A stretch of 64,000 bases of DNA from Pelagicoccus sp. GTDB lineage: Bacteria; Verrucomicrobiota; Verrucomicrobiia; Opitutales; Opitutaceae. The DNA is taken from NCBI GenBank assembly GCA_028284635.1, contig JANQRJ010000021.1:1-64000 (forward strand), read 5' to 3'. Below are positions 51,823 to 60,104 of this stretch, piece after piece (within the stretch, counting starts at the first letter, position 1; every line of letters begins with the position of its first letter). The translations under genes were made by a program, and so were the position numbers. The notes below the pieces were generated by a model. It was not told the origin of the DNA. It worked only from the letters and a program-made list of their open reading frames with translations, and ran no database searches.

Positions 51823-51911
51823 CGAGACCGCCGATTGAGACAGCCGCCCGAATCATGACAAGCTCGATCCCGACGATCCCCCTCAATCATCCTCTTCCTC
51901 CTAATCCTAAT

Positions 51912-51985
51912 CTGGCAAAGCCAGAGCCAAATAGACTGAGGGCTGAAGGCCGAGGGACCGCTGAATTCACCTTCAGCCTTCAGTC
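51912..51985. repeat. CTGGCAAAGCC dispersed repeat, copy 2
   Basis: CTGGCAAAGCCAGAGCCAAA then TAGACTGA (51912-51939) and the following GGCTGAAGGCCGAGGGACCG match copy 1 at 10702-10735 with an inserted spacer. The CTTCAGCCTTCAGTCC that follows forms an inverted partner. Confidence 0.8.
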
Positions 51986-52063
51986 CAAGTCCCTTCAGCC
52001 TTGCGGGCGCGAATTCTCGACTTGGCCGGGCTATCCTCCACAGTTCCCAGCTTTCGACCGCAG

Positions 52064-53065
52064 ATGAGCCACGTAACCACAGATTGGGCGGCCCTCGAGC
52101 GCCTCCGCTCCCGCTTCTTGCAGAGCGAAGCCGGAGCAGGAGCCTACTGGCAGGACGAGAACGAGCTGGCGAACTACCATGCCTACTTCGCCGCGCGGAT
52201 CGGCTGGAAGTGGGACGACGCTCTGCGCGAGGCCTCCGCAGCCGGATTCGAACTCCAGTCGAACCAGCTCCTGGACTGGGGCTGCGGCAGTGGAATCGCC
52301 ACCCTCAGGACCCTCGCCCTCTTCGGCAGCGCGAAGGTGAAGCGGGTCATGCTATGGGACCACTCGCTGGTGGCCTGTCGCTTCGCCCAGAAGACCATCC
52401 AGGCGGCCCATCCGGAAGTCGAAGTCGAAATTTCCCCCGCGCCGCAAAGCAGCGCCGACCTGCGCGACACCGCGATCCTGGTCAGCCATGCGCTCAACGA
52501 GCTCACGCTTGAATCCCGCCAGAGCCTCAGTGAACTCGCCCGCCAAGCGGACCAGGCGCTCTTCGTCGAGCCAGGCAACCACCTCAGCAGCCGCTTGCTC
52601 GGCGAGCAGCGGGAAGCCTTGCGAAACGACTTCCACATCGTGGCCCCATGCGTCCACTGCCAGCAGTGCCCAATGCTTTCCGAGGACAACGCCCGCCACT
52701 GGTGCCACTTCTTCGGCAAGCCGCCCGTCGAGGCCTTCACCGAAGGAGACTGGAGCCGCTTCGCCACCATGATGGAAATCGATCTGCGCAGCCTCCCCTA
52801 CAGCTTTCTCGCTCTGAACAACAAGCGGCTAGCCAAGCCCGCCGCATTGCCGGAGAAGCCCTCTCGCCTAATCGGCCGCCCGCGCCAGTTCAAAGGCTAC
52901 ACCCGACTGCTAAGCTGCGATGCCGCCGGCCTGCGCGAACTCGAGCTTCAGAAGCGGGACGACAAAGCCCTCTGGAAGTCCCTCAAAAAGCAAAAGGACG
53001 GCAGCCTCTACCATTGGATCGAGATCGAAGGCGACCGGATCAAGAGAGGGGAACCAGAGTTGTGA
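52064..53065 (+). CDS. Rsm22-family (METTL17-like) protein
   Basis: This 333-residue protein has a methyltransferase-like Rossmann core (LLDWGCGSGIATLRTLALFG, about residues 72-91) and the Rsm22 cysteine signature APCVHCQQCPMLSEDNARHW then CHF. In mitochondria this motif binds a [4Fe-4S] cluster in the small-subunit assembly factor; bacterial members are presumed to help ribosome maturation. The start at 52064 (MSHVTTDWAAL) was preferred to 52001, which lies in repeat-like sequence. Confidence 0.82.
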   Translation: MSHVTTDWAALERLRSRFLQSEAGAGAYWQDENELANYHAYFAARIGWKWDDALREASAAGFELQSNQLLDWGCGSGIATLRTLALFGSAKVKRVMLWDHSLVACRFAQKTIQAAHPEVEVEISPAPQSSADLRDTAILVSHALNELTLESRQSLSELARQADQALFVEPGNHLSSRLLGEQREALRNDFHIVAPCVHCQQCPMLSEDNARHWCHFFGKPPVEAFTEGDWSRFATMMEIDLRSLPYSFLALNNKRLAKPAALPEKPSRLIGRPRQFKGYTRLLSCDAAGLRELELQKRDDKALWKSLKKQKDGSLYHWIEIEGDRIKRGEPEL

Positions 53066-53096
53066 TTCCGGCCCGCTCATACTCCTCCTCCTCTTC

Positions 53097-53255
53097 CTCT
53101 TAATCCCATCACTCAGGATTAAGAGCGTGTTGAAGAAGTCTGTCGGCTGCCATGATTTTGTAGCCGCGTTCGTAAGAACGCGGGCTTGCCGGACTGTGTT
53201 CCGCGTTCTCACGAACGCGGCTACGCCTGAAAAGCGCAATTATTCAACACGCTCT
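53097..53255. repeat. Nested palindrome with GTAGCCGCGTTCG BIME inside
   Basis: Three layers are present: hairpin CTCTTAATCC/GGATTAAGAG (53097-53125); outer arms AGAGCGTGTTGAA (53123-53135) and TTCAACACGCTCT (53243-53255); inside them the BIME GTAGCCGCGTTCGTAAGAAC (from 53160) with its inverse ending at 53224. The inner unit matches 50009-50072. Confidence 0.92.
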
Positions 53256-53294
53256 AAGGGACTGTCTCGCAATTCGAAATTTCTATGTTGAAAA

Positions 53295-53383
53295 GGTAGG
53301 GACCGATCGTCCCGCCGGCTGCGGGATCCGCAGTATCCAAGAAGATACAACCAACGCGGCTCGCTCGGCGATCGAGCCCTACC
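53295..53383. repeat. GTAGGGACCGATCG element
   Basis: It begins GGTAGGGACCGATCG and ends GGCGATCGAGCCCTACC. It shares its opening and CCAACGCGGCTCGCTCG with the element at 291-401. It lies 20 bases before the pseudouridine synthase gene. Confidence 0.85.
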
Positions 53384-53403
53384 TGACTAGATAATCTAAG
53401 AGC

Positions 53404-54117
53404 ATGAGCGATCCACTACCCATCCTCTACCGCGATGAGCGTTATATAGCCGTTCACAAGCCGGCGGGCATGCTCGTACACCGCAGTCCTATGGAGCGTC
53501 GCGAGGCCACCTTCGCCATCCAAACCCTTCGCGAACAGATCGGCCAACGCGTCTATCCCCTCCACCGCCTCGACCGCCCTACATCCGGGATCCTGCTTTT
53601 CGCTCTGGACGAAGAGGCCCTTGCAGCAGGGCAAAAGCTCTTCGAGGAACGCCAAGTCGCCAAGACCTACCTCGCCCTCACGCGTGGCCACCCGCCCGAG
53701 TCTGGCCGCATCGACATCGCCCTCGCCAAGTACCGCGACACCGATGGGCGCATCAAAAGCGAGCAAACCCAAGAAGCATTGACTCTCTACAAGCGCCTCG
53801 AAACCTTCGAGCTCCCGTATCCAACCGATCGCTACGCAACCACCCGCTATGCCCTGCTCGAAATCGAGCCCCAGACCGGCAGGCGCCACCAAATCCGGCG
53901 ACACCTCGCCCATCTGCGCTACCCGATCATCGGCGACACGCGCCACGGCGACAGCAAGGCGAACATCGCGGCTCGAAGCCACAGCGAGATCCGCCGCCTC
54001 ATGCTCGCCGCGACCGACCTTTCCTTTACCCAACCCTTCACCGAAAAGCCGATACAGCTCCATTGCCCTCCCGTCGCCGATTTCCAAGCCGCGCTGGAGC
54101 GCGTCCGTCAGAGCTAA
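53404..54117 (+). CDS. RluA-family pseudouridine synthase (TruC-like)
   Basis: This 237-residue enzyme isomerises uridine in RNA. The catalytic Asp is in VYPLHRLDRPTSGILLFAL (about 50-68). Other family segments are YIAVHKPAGMLVHRS, ERQVAKTYLAL and PQTGRRHQIRRHLAHLRYPI. The size without an S4 domain and the sequence style point to TruC (tRNA-Asp U65), but the target is not proven. cbiB follows after 54 bases. Confidence 0.88.
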   Translation: MSDPLPILYRDERYIAVHKPAGMLVHRSPMERREATFAIQTLREQIGQRVYPLHRLDRPTSGILLFALDEEALAAGQKLFEERQVAKTYLALTRGHPPESGRIDIALAKYRDTDGRIKSEQTQEALTLYKRLETFELPYPTDRYATTRYALLEIEPQTGRRHQIRRHLAHLRYPIIGDTRHGDSKANIAARSHSEIRRLMLAATDLSFTQPFTEKPIQLHCPPVADFQAALERVRQS

Positions 54118-54171
54118 AAGGTGGGAGTGCGCTTGCACGCTTCCACCTGATGCTCGACTTGAGACGAGCTC

Positions 54172-55131
54172 TTGGCCAGATCTTGCGTCGTGTATATCGA
54201 CTACGCCATCGCGCTTGGAATAGGCGTCGCCCTCGATTTTCTTCTAGGCGATCCGCATCGCATGCCGCACCTGGTACGCTTCGTGGGATTCCTGGCGGTG
54301 CAGGGAGAGCGACTTCTCGTTCCCGCGCTGGGGCGATCGGTCGCAGCGGGATTGGTTCTTTGGACAGTCACCGTGGCGATCTGCGTTGGTGCCTATCTGG
54401 GGATTTCCGCAGGACTGGAGTTGGTCGGGCATTGGGCAGCGCTTCTGTTCGACGGTCTCGTCGTCTTCCAATGCATCGCCTATCGAGACCTGGTGCGGCA
54501 CGTGACGGCGGTAAAGACCGGACTCGAGAGCGGACTCGAGGAGGGACGGAAGCAGGTCTCTTGGATCGTAGGACGCGATACGGACCGCATGGAAGAAGAC
54601 GATGTCTGTCGGGCAGCGATCGAAAGCGGGGCCGAGAATCTGAACGACGCGGTCATCGCTCCCCTCTTTTGGATGGCGCTTCTGGGACCGCTCGGAGCCC
54701 TTGGCTTTCGCATAGCGAATACCTTGGACGCGATGGTCGGGCACCGCAGCGAGCGGTTCGAGAAGCTGGGAAAGGCGTCGGCCCTGATCGACGACGGACT
54801 GAACTTCGCGCCAGCGCGTCTGTGCAGCCTGCTGATCCTGCCACTGAATCTCATCGGCAAGTGGAGGAGCCTGAAGCCCGACGCCCAAAAGCATCCCAGC
54901 CCAAATGCAGGTTGGCCAGAAGCAGCCATGGCCCGACGCCTGGGCGTGATCATCGGCGGAAGGATGTACGAAAAAGGCCAACTCGTACAGACGGACGAAA
55001 TGAATGCCGGAGCCCCCCAGCCGACTCGCCAGGACGTAATCCGGGCAACCCATGTGATGGGAACGGCCTACCTGAAATGCCTCCTGCTGATAGCGGCCGC
55101 CTGGGGAATCGCCTCCGCGTGGCGCGGCTAG
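54172..55131 (+). CDS. cbiB: Adenosylcobinamide-phosphate synthase CbiB/CobD
   Basis: This 319-residue membrane protein joins adenosylcobyric acid and an aminopropanol (or its phosphate) to give adenosylcobinamide (phosphate). Diagnostic parts are ALDFLLGDPHRMPHLVRFVG at the N-terminus, GRDTDRMEEDDVCRAAIESG, ENLNDAVIAPLFWMALLG, ANTLDAMVGHRSERFEKLGK and FAPARLCSLL. About five membrane segments are visible. The start is TTG 54172 or GTG 54190; both precede YIDYAIALG. It opens the corrinoid locus but lies upstream of the riboswitch, so it may be on its own promoter. Confidence 0.93.
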   Translation: MARSCVVYIDYAIALGIGVALDFLLGDPHRMPHLVRFVGFLAVQGERLLVPALGRSVAAGLVLWTVTVAICVGAYLGISAGLELVGHWAALLFDGLVVFQCIAYRDLVRHVTAVKTGLESGLEEGRKQVSWIVGRDTDRMEEDDVCRAAIESGAENLNDAVIAPLFWMALLGPLGALGFRIANTLDAMVGHRSERFEKLGKASALIDDGLNFAPARLCSLLILPLNLIGKWRSLKPDAQKHPSPNAGWPEAAMARRLGVIIGGRMYEKGQLVQTDEMNAGAPQPTRQDVIRATHVMGTAYLKCLLLIAAAWGIASAWRG

Positions 55132-55153
55132 GCTTTTTCCAAAGCAGATCCCA

Positions 55154-55216
55154 GTAGCCGAACTCGATAGAGTTTGGACGATATGCAGAGGGCCAAAGTC
55201 TTTCGACTTCGGCTAC
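55154..55216. repeat. GTAGCCGAACTCG BIME
   Basis: Arm 1 is GTAG plus CCGAACTC/GAGTTTGG (same as 31144-31167). Arm 2 is CCAAAGTC/GACTTCGG plus CTAC, matching the 46180-46242 family. It lies between cbiB and the riboswitch. Confidence 0.88.
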
Positions 55217-55228
55217 CACCTCTCTCTA

Positions 55229-55295
55229 GGATCGCGGGCGGCCCGCCCGCAGTTGGACTGATCCTGCATTGGTGCGGGCGGGCCGCCCGCGATCC
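55229..55295. repeat. GGATCGCGGGCGGCCCGCC inverted repeat
   Basis: Perfect 23-bp arms (55229-55251 and 55273-55295) surround a 21-base loop. It is very GC-rich and could also act as a terminator after cbiB, although it has no T tract. No second copy was seen in the window. Confidence 0.85.
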
Positions 55296-55364
55296 CAGAG
55301 AAACCATTCTATCCCATTCTGCTCCCATTACGTCCAGAGCGCCGATTTGGCTTGCCTAGAGGTC

Positions 55365-55600
55365 GGGAGGCCTGATGAAAAGGCCGCGTTCTTTTCAACA
55401 CTGAATCGATTCGCCGACAGGAAACGCCGTTAGAACCGGCGACAGTCGCGCTACGGTAACAAGTCACAAGCCCGCTCGAGAAACCTGGTAACGTCTCGAG
55501 TCCCGCGCAAGCGAGACAGGGTGAGGTTTCTTCCGCCACCACCGGAAGATGCAAACTTGGAGTCCGACCGCTGCCTGCGAATCCTACCCGCCGAAACGCC
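55365..55600 (+). promoter_or_regulatory. Candidate cobalamin riboswitch
   Basis: The core fits the cobalamin aptamer in order. AGGAAACGCCGTTAGAACC (55420-55438) matches the GGGAA..GGTG..AA..CC region. CGACAGTCGCGCTACGGTAA (55440-55459) matches GAC.G.CCCGC.ACTGTGA. AGTCACAAGCCCG...GAGAAACCTGG (55462-55488) resembles the B12-box AGCCAGGAGACCTGC. A CTCGAGA/TCTCGAG hairpin (55475-55500) and a Cys/Gly-poor non-coding leader follow. It sits about 170-400 bases before btuB, the normal place for translational or transcriptional control of B12 uptake. The outer limits are approximate and the match to P1/P2 was not resolved. The remainder of 55132-55771 holds the repeats listed separately. Confidence 0.65.
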
Positions 55601-55771
55601 ACACGCGTGGAGGCAACAAGACTTGTCGCTTGAACAAGGAGGGTAACGCATTCGTCGCGCGCAGCGCTCGCAGCCGATTCTCGCATTTTTTTCGCGGGAA
55701 CGGGGCACTGCTGCTTTGCGCGGTTTCGATGCGCGACGCTTTCTTGCAGGCGGCGCTTCGCACATCGAAAC

Positions 55772-57682
55772 ATGAAACCAAAATCCGAATACACACTCAA
55801 AGTGTCCAGCCGCCAGCTTGTCTCGGTTGGACTTTGCCTTGCTTGTCTGGCTGCCCCTGCGCGTTCACAGGAATCTACAGTTTCCGACACGCATGAACTC
55901 GATCCCTTCGTGGTCGTCGCCAACCGTTTCGAACTGCCCCTGGACCGCGTCGGCAGTTCAGTCGAAATCATCGATTCCTTCGATTTGCAGGCCGATAAAT
56001 CGACCTTCCTGCTGGATACCGTACGCTCGGTGCCCGGCTTCAATCTCCGCAACAACGGCGGACCTGGAGGAGCTTTCGGCATCACGACGCGAGGGCTCAA
56101 CAGCAACCGACCGACGGTCCTGATCGACGGCATCGAAGTGAGCAACCCGGCAAGCGGGAGCATTATCAACTTCGGCAACCTCTTCACCTCGAACCTATCT
56201 CGAGTCGAGATCCTCAAAGGCGCCCAAAGCTCGCTCTACGGGGCCGACGCGATCGCAGGCGTCATCAGCATAGAGACCTATAACCCGGGAGCCGCAGACG
56301 GAGGGACTCTCGACCTGGGCGGCGGCAGCTTCGGCACCTATCAGGGTTCGCTAGACTATCGAGGCTCCGCGGAATCGTTCAGCTATTCGGTCAATCTCAG
56401 CCATTTCGAGAGCGACGGCTTCTCCACGCAGGATCCAGCCTTCGGCGCCGCATGGGCAGACGACGACGCCTACGAAAACACGACCGCCTCGGCCAGCCTC
56501 GCCTACCATTTTGGCGAGTCGAGCCAGCTGGACTTCGTAGCGTATTACAACGACAACTACTCGGAGTTCGATCCCGGCGACCCAAGCTTCGTATTCGGCA
56601 CGCCCTTTGACGGAAGCTACACGGAGGGCGATCAGCTTTTCGCCAAGCTCGGCTTCAAAAGCGCGATCAATGAATACTGGGAAACTCGAGTCGACTTGGC
56701 CCGCAGCGAAGTGGAGAGCCAAAGCAAGTTCAGCGCAGGAGCGCCATCCCTGAGTCTCGGTCGCCGCTACCAGCTTGATTGGCAAAACACGGTTCAAGCG
56801 AGCAAGACCTGGAGCCTAGTGGCGGGACTGGAGTACGAAACCGAAGAGGACCGTCCGGCGGATCTAAGCCGGGACGACGGATCCATATACTTGGAAAACG
56901 TATTCGCTCTTTCCGATTCGCTCGACTGGACCCTCGGCGGACGCTACGACGACAACGAGGACTACGGTAGCGAGACCACATACCGCACCACCTTCAGCTA
57001 CCGCTTCGCAGATGACGCCACTCGGCTTCGTGGATCCTACGGGACCTCCTTTCAAGCGCCAACCTTCTTCCAGCTTTCCGAGACGAATGGATTCGGAAAT
57101 CCAGCCCTCGGAGCCGAGAGCGGCGAAGGTTGGGACATCGGCGTGGAACGCAGTTTCGCGGAGGGCAAGGTAAACGGCAGCGTGACCTACTTCGGCTATG
57201 ACATCGACGACAAGATCGTTTGGGACAGCTCCCTCACCAGCCCAACTCGGCCTTGGGGAACCTACGCCAACCGCGAACGCTATCGTAGTGAAGGGCTGGA
57301 GACGGCTATCGCCTGGCAGGCCAACGACGCGCTGCGACTCAAGCTCGCCCACACCTACGCGTCAGCCGAATACGAGGACGGAGTGGAAGCCGAACGCGTG
57401 CCGCGACACACTGCAAGCGTATCCGCAAACTGGAGCGCCCTGTCCAACGCTCTGAATCTGAACGCCACAGTTCAGCATACGAGCAGCCAGTTCAGTCGTC
57501 GCGGAGACACCGAAAAGCAGCCCTCATACACAGTCGTAGACTTGGCCGCCAACTATCTGATCGACGAAACCTACAGCGTCTGGATACGAGTAGACAACCT
57601 TCTCGACGAAGACTACGAGGAGATCCTCCTCTACCAAACGCCTGGACTATCTGGATACGCAGGCGTTCGCATGAAGTTCTAA
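55772..57682 (+). CDS. btuB: TonB-dependent cobalamin receptor BtuB
   Basis: This 636-residue outer-membrane receptor has a signal peptide (LVSVGLCLACLAAPARSQ) and TonB box HELDPFVVVANRFE. The plug has LDTVRSVPGFNLRNNGGPGG, TTRGLNSNRPTVLIDGIEV and RVEILKGAQSSLYGADAIAGV; the barrel ends in MKF. The barrel has the acidic, Asp/Asn/Gly loops typical of BtuB. A riboswitch upstream and btuFCD downstream support corrinoid as the ligand. A BIME lies between its stop and btuF. Confidence 0.92.
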   Translation: MKPKSEYTLKVSSRQLVSVGLCLACLAAPARSQESTVSDTHELDPFVVVANRFELPLDRVGSSVEIIDSFDLQADKSTFLLDTVRSVPGFNLRNNGGPGGAFGITTRGLNSNRPTVLIDGIEVSNPASGSIINFGNLFTSNLSRVEILKGAQSSLYGADAIAGVISIETYNPGAADGGTLDLGGGSFGTYQGSLDYRGSAESFSYSVNLSHFESDGFSTQDPAFGAAWADDDAYENTTASASLAYHFGESSQLDFVAYYNDNYSEFDPGDPSFVFGTPFDGSYTEGDQLFAKLGFKSAINEYWETRVDLARSEVESQSKFSAGAPSLSLGRRYQLDWQNTVQASKTWSLVAGLEYETEEDRPADLSRDDGSIYLENVFALSDSLDWTLGGRYDDNEDYGSETTYRTTFSYRFADDATRLRGSYGTSFQAPTFFQLSETNGFGNPALGAESGEGWDIGVERSFAEGKVNGSVTYFGYDIDDKIVWDSSLTSPTRPWGTYANRERYRSEGLETAIAWQANDALRLKLAHTYASAEYEDGVEAERVPRHTASVSANWSALSNALNLNATVQHTSSQFSRRGDTEKQPSYTVVDLAANYLIDETYSVWIRVDNLLDEDYEEILLYQTPGLSGYAGVRMKF

Positions 57683-57687
57683 TTCGA

Positions 57688-57761
57688 GGTAGGGACCGAT
57701 CGCCGAGCGGTCCGCGTTGCACGATTGGTCGTTGCGGACCGCTCGGCGATCGGTCCCTACC
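57688..57761. repeat. GTAGGGACCGATCGCCGAGCGG BIME
   Basis: Perfect 28-bp arms (57688-57715 and 57734-57761) frame an 18-base centre. Each arm is GTAG plus hairpin GGACCG...CGGTCC. It occupies nearly the whole 90-base gap between btuB and btuF. Confidence 0.97.
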
Positions 57762-57772
57762 AAAAACATCCA

Positions 57773-58867
57773 ATGAAAACCGTCTTTTCCGTTTTCCTTC
57801 TCTTTGCCACCCTCTCCCCTGCGTCCGAGCTTCGCTACGCGCGGAACTTCTCCGTCGAGCGGCTCGAGACGCACAAGGAGATCTCGGTACGCAACACCTG
57901 GGCGGGGGCGAGCGATCGCGAGCAGATCTACGCCCTCGTGCCAAGAGATGCGGAGCTTCCCGAGCTGCCGGAAGATGCGATCGTAGTGAGAACTCCAGTA
58001 CAGCGTCTGGCGATCATGGCCACCGTTTTTCTGGGGCCCATCGACGACCTCGATCTCTACGACTCCCTGATCGGCATAGCCTACCTCGACTACGTAAACA
58101 GCCCACAAGCGCGCCAGCGGGTCGTCGATGGCCAAACGAAGGAGATCCAATCCGGCACGGCGATGGATGTGGAGGCGATGCTCATGCTGCAGCCCGATCT
58201 GATTCTCACTAGCACGACCGGGAACCCCAGCTTCGACATACATCCGCAGATGCTGCGGGCCGGCTTGCCGGTGGTAGTGACCGCGAGCTACATGGAGCAA
58301 CATCCCTTGGCGAGAACGGAGTGGATCAAGTTCGTCGCGGCGTTCTACGACAAGGAGGCGGAAGCGGAAGCTATCTTCGACGAAACCGCCCGGCGCTACG
58401 AGGCGCTCACGCAATTGACCGAGGACGTGGAAAACCGCCCGAGCGTTTTTGCCAGCGCTCCCTATTCGGGCATCTGGCGGGTGCCAGGAGGACAAAGCTA
58501 CATCGCGACCGCCTTGCGGCACGCGGGAGCCGACTATCTTTGGGCAAACCTGGATTCGCAAGGGACTGTGCCGCTTGACCTGGAGATCATATTGAGACGA
58601 GCGAACGACGCGGATTTCTGGATCAACCCCAGCCATCACGCTTCGATACGCGCCCTTCTGGCCGCGGACGAGCGCTTCGTGGGCTTTCGAGCCCTGCGAG
58701 AGCAGAACGTATTCAACAATACCGTACGCGTGAACGAACATGGAGGCAACGATATCTACGAGCGCGGCGTCTCGCGACCCGACGAAGTGCTCGCGGATTT
58801 CATCAAGATCTTCCATCCAGAGCTAGTGCCCGAGCACGAGTTCGTGTTTTACGAGCGGCTGAGATAG
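57773..58867 (+). CDS. btuF: Corrinoid ABC transporter substrate-binding protein BtuF
   Basis: This 364-residue periplasmic binding protein has a signal peptide (MKTVFSVFLLFATLSPAS) and two-lobe class III (TroA/BtuF) fold segments: VEAMLMLQPDLILTST (about 135-150), LPVVVTASYMEQHPLARTEW and ALRHAGADYLWANL. It delivers corrinoid to BtuCD. The start at 57773 is right after the BIME; an upstream ATG (57725) inside the repeat was rejected because it would hide the signal peptide. Confidence 0.9.
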   Translation: MKTVFSVFLLFATLSPASELRYARNFSVERLETHKEISVRNTWAGASDREQIYALVPRDAELPELPEDAIVVRTPVQRLAIMATVFLGPIDDLDLYDSLIGIAYLDYVNSPQARQRVVDGQTKEIQSGTAMDVEAMLMLQPDLILTSTTGNPSFDIHPQMLRAGLPVVVTASYMEQHPLARTEWIKFVAAFYDKEAEAEAIFDETARRYEALTQLTEDVENRPSVFASAPYSGIWRVPGGQSYIATALRHAGADYLWANLDSQGTVPLDLEIILRRANDADFWINPSHHASIRALLAADERFVGFRALREQNVFNNTVRVNEHGGNDIYERGVSRPDEVLADFIKIFHPELVPEHEFVFYERLR

Positions 58868-58882
58868 ACGTGGCTTTTTTTG

Positions 58883-58910
58883 CCCACAGATCACACAGAT
58901 ACGCACAGAT
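58883..58910. repeat. CACAGAT minisatellite, copy 1
   Basis: CCCACAGATCACACAGATAC then GCACAGAT. The same pattern is at 62450-62477 and, inverted, at 62636-62663. Confidence 0.8.
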
Positions 58911-58930
58911 GGAATGTAAGGGCATACTTC

Positions 58931-59042
58931 GGGGAGCGCACGCGTCTCGCGTGCTTGATCGGGCGTCTCGCCTGATCGCTTCTCAATGCCAGATGTCTTG
59001 GGCGGGACGCCCAAGACTGCACGCGAGACGCGTGCGCTCCCC
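58931..59042. repeat. GGGGAGCGCACGCG element, copy 1
   Basis: Arms GGGGAGCGCACGCGTCTCGC and the inverse ending GCGCTCCCC frame an inner GGGCGTCTCGCC hairpin. The other copy is at 60119-60229. This copy ends three bases before the btuC start codon, so it occupies the ribosome-binding region. Confidence 0.95.
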
Positions 59043-59045
59043 GAG

Positions 59046-60104
59046 ATGATAATGCTAAAAGCCTCGTTAGGTACGCGTACTGGATGGATCTTTCTCGCCC
59101 TAGGAGCGGGCGTGTTTGGCTTGCTGTTGGCCAACGTCTGCCTCGGTTCGGCGAACCTGTCTTTCAGCGAGGTTTGGGCGGCGCTGACCGGCGGCGATTC
59201 CGAGTCCGCGGTGACGCGGCAGATCGTGCTGGACTTTCGCTTGCCTCGGGCCTTCACGGCTTTGCTTGCCGGAGCGGCTTTGGCTGTATCCGGATTGCTG
59301 ATGCAGACGATCTTCAGAAACCCACTCGCGGATCCTTTCGTGTTGGGAGTGAACTCGGGTGCAAGCCTGGGGGTCGCGATCGTCTTGCTGGTCCTCGCTC
59401 CAGCCGGAGTGACCTTGACGCAAGGGCTTGAGCTGAGCGGACACCTCCTGGTCGTGCTGGCGGCCACAGGCGGGGCGGCAGTCGTGCTAGGCGTGGTGCT
59501 GGCCTTCGCCCAGCGAGTGGATGTCATGTCGCTCCTGATTCTGGGCTTGATGCTGAGCTATGCGGTGGGCGCGGTCGTGAGCATCCTGATGTTCTACAGT
59601 ATGGCGGAGCGGATACAGTCTTTCTTCTCTTGGTCGTACGGGACCTTTGGAAACGTCGCCTGGAGCCACATGCGGGTGTTTGGGGTCTGTATTGCGACGG
59701 GAGCAGGGGCGGCTCTCTTCCTGAGCAAGCCGCTCGACGCTATGCTGATGGGAGAGCGGTTTGCCGAGTCGCTGGGAACGAAGGTGAAGGCAATAAGGAT
59801 CGCTTCGCTCGGCCTGGCTTCGCTGATGGCCGGCACGGTGACGGGCTTTTGCGGGCCGATCGGCTTTCTGGGAATCGCAGCCCCGCACCTTTGTCGCTAT
59901 CTTTTCAAGACGGCTCAGCATCGGATTCTGATTCCCGCATCTCTCTTGTCTGGAGCTGGCATCGCGCTGGCAGCCGACTTGGTGGCCAAGGCACCGGGCT
60001 TCGACGGCGCCTTGCCGCTCAACGCGGTAACCGCTCTGGTAGGAGCTCCGGTCATCATAGCCGCCCTCATACGCCAGCGAAATCTCAGAAAGGCTTTCGG
60101 ATGA
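59046..60104 (+). CDS. btuC: Corrinoid ABC transporter permease BtuC
   Basis: This FecCD/BtuC-type permease of 352 residues has about nine or ten membrane segments. Family features are [45 protein letters not shown] and, near the C-terminus, [20 protein letters not shown] (the coupling region for the ATPase). The start is 59046 or the second ATG 59052. A repeat ends just before it. It overlaps btuD by four bases (ATGA). Confidence 0.94.
   Translation: MIMLKASLGTRTGWIFLALGAGVFGLLLANVCLGSANLSFSEVWAALTGGDSESAVTRQIVLDFRLPRAFTALLAGAALAVSGLLMQTIFRNPLADPFVLGVNSGASLGVAIVLLVLAPAGVTLTQGLELSGHLLVVLAATGGAAVVLGVVLAFAQRVDVMSLLILGLMLSYAVGAVVSILMFYSMAERIQSFFSWSYGTFGNVAWSHMRVFGVCIATGAGAALFLSKPLDAMLMGERFAESLGTKVKAIRIASLGLASLMAGTVTGFCGPIGFLGIAAPHLCRYLFKTAQHRILIPASLLSGAGIALAADLVAKAPGFDGALPLNAVTALVGAPVIIAALIRQRNLRKAFG

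Larger units (their letters stand above)
53066..53403. other. Gap filled by nested palindromes, no gene
   Basis: It contains the nested element at 53097-53255 and the GTAGGGACC element at 53295-53383, both listed separately. Nothing else was recognised. Confidence 0.6.

Noticed and set aside
50107..51858. 583-codon frame opposite the ABC exporter
   Set aside because: Antisense to a transporter with all ABC motifs; composition is that of a shadow (His/Gln/Arg-rich).
54063..55157. Plus-strand frame overlapping cbiB
   Set aside because: Same strand but different frame from cbiB, Arg/Ser-rich, and no family features.
291..57761. CRISPR array from the GTAG repeats
   Set aside because: The units are single, palindromic and scattered between genes, without regular spacers or cas genes.
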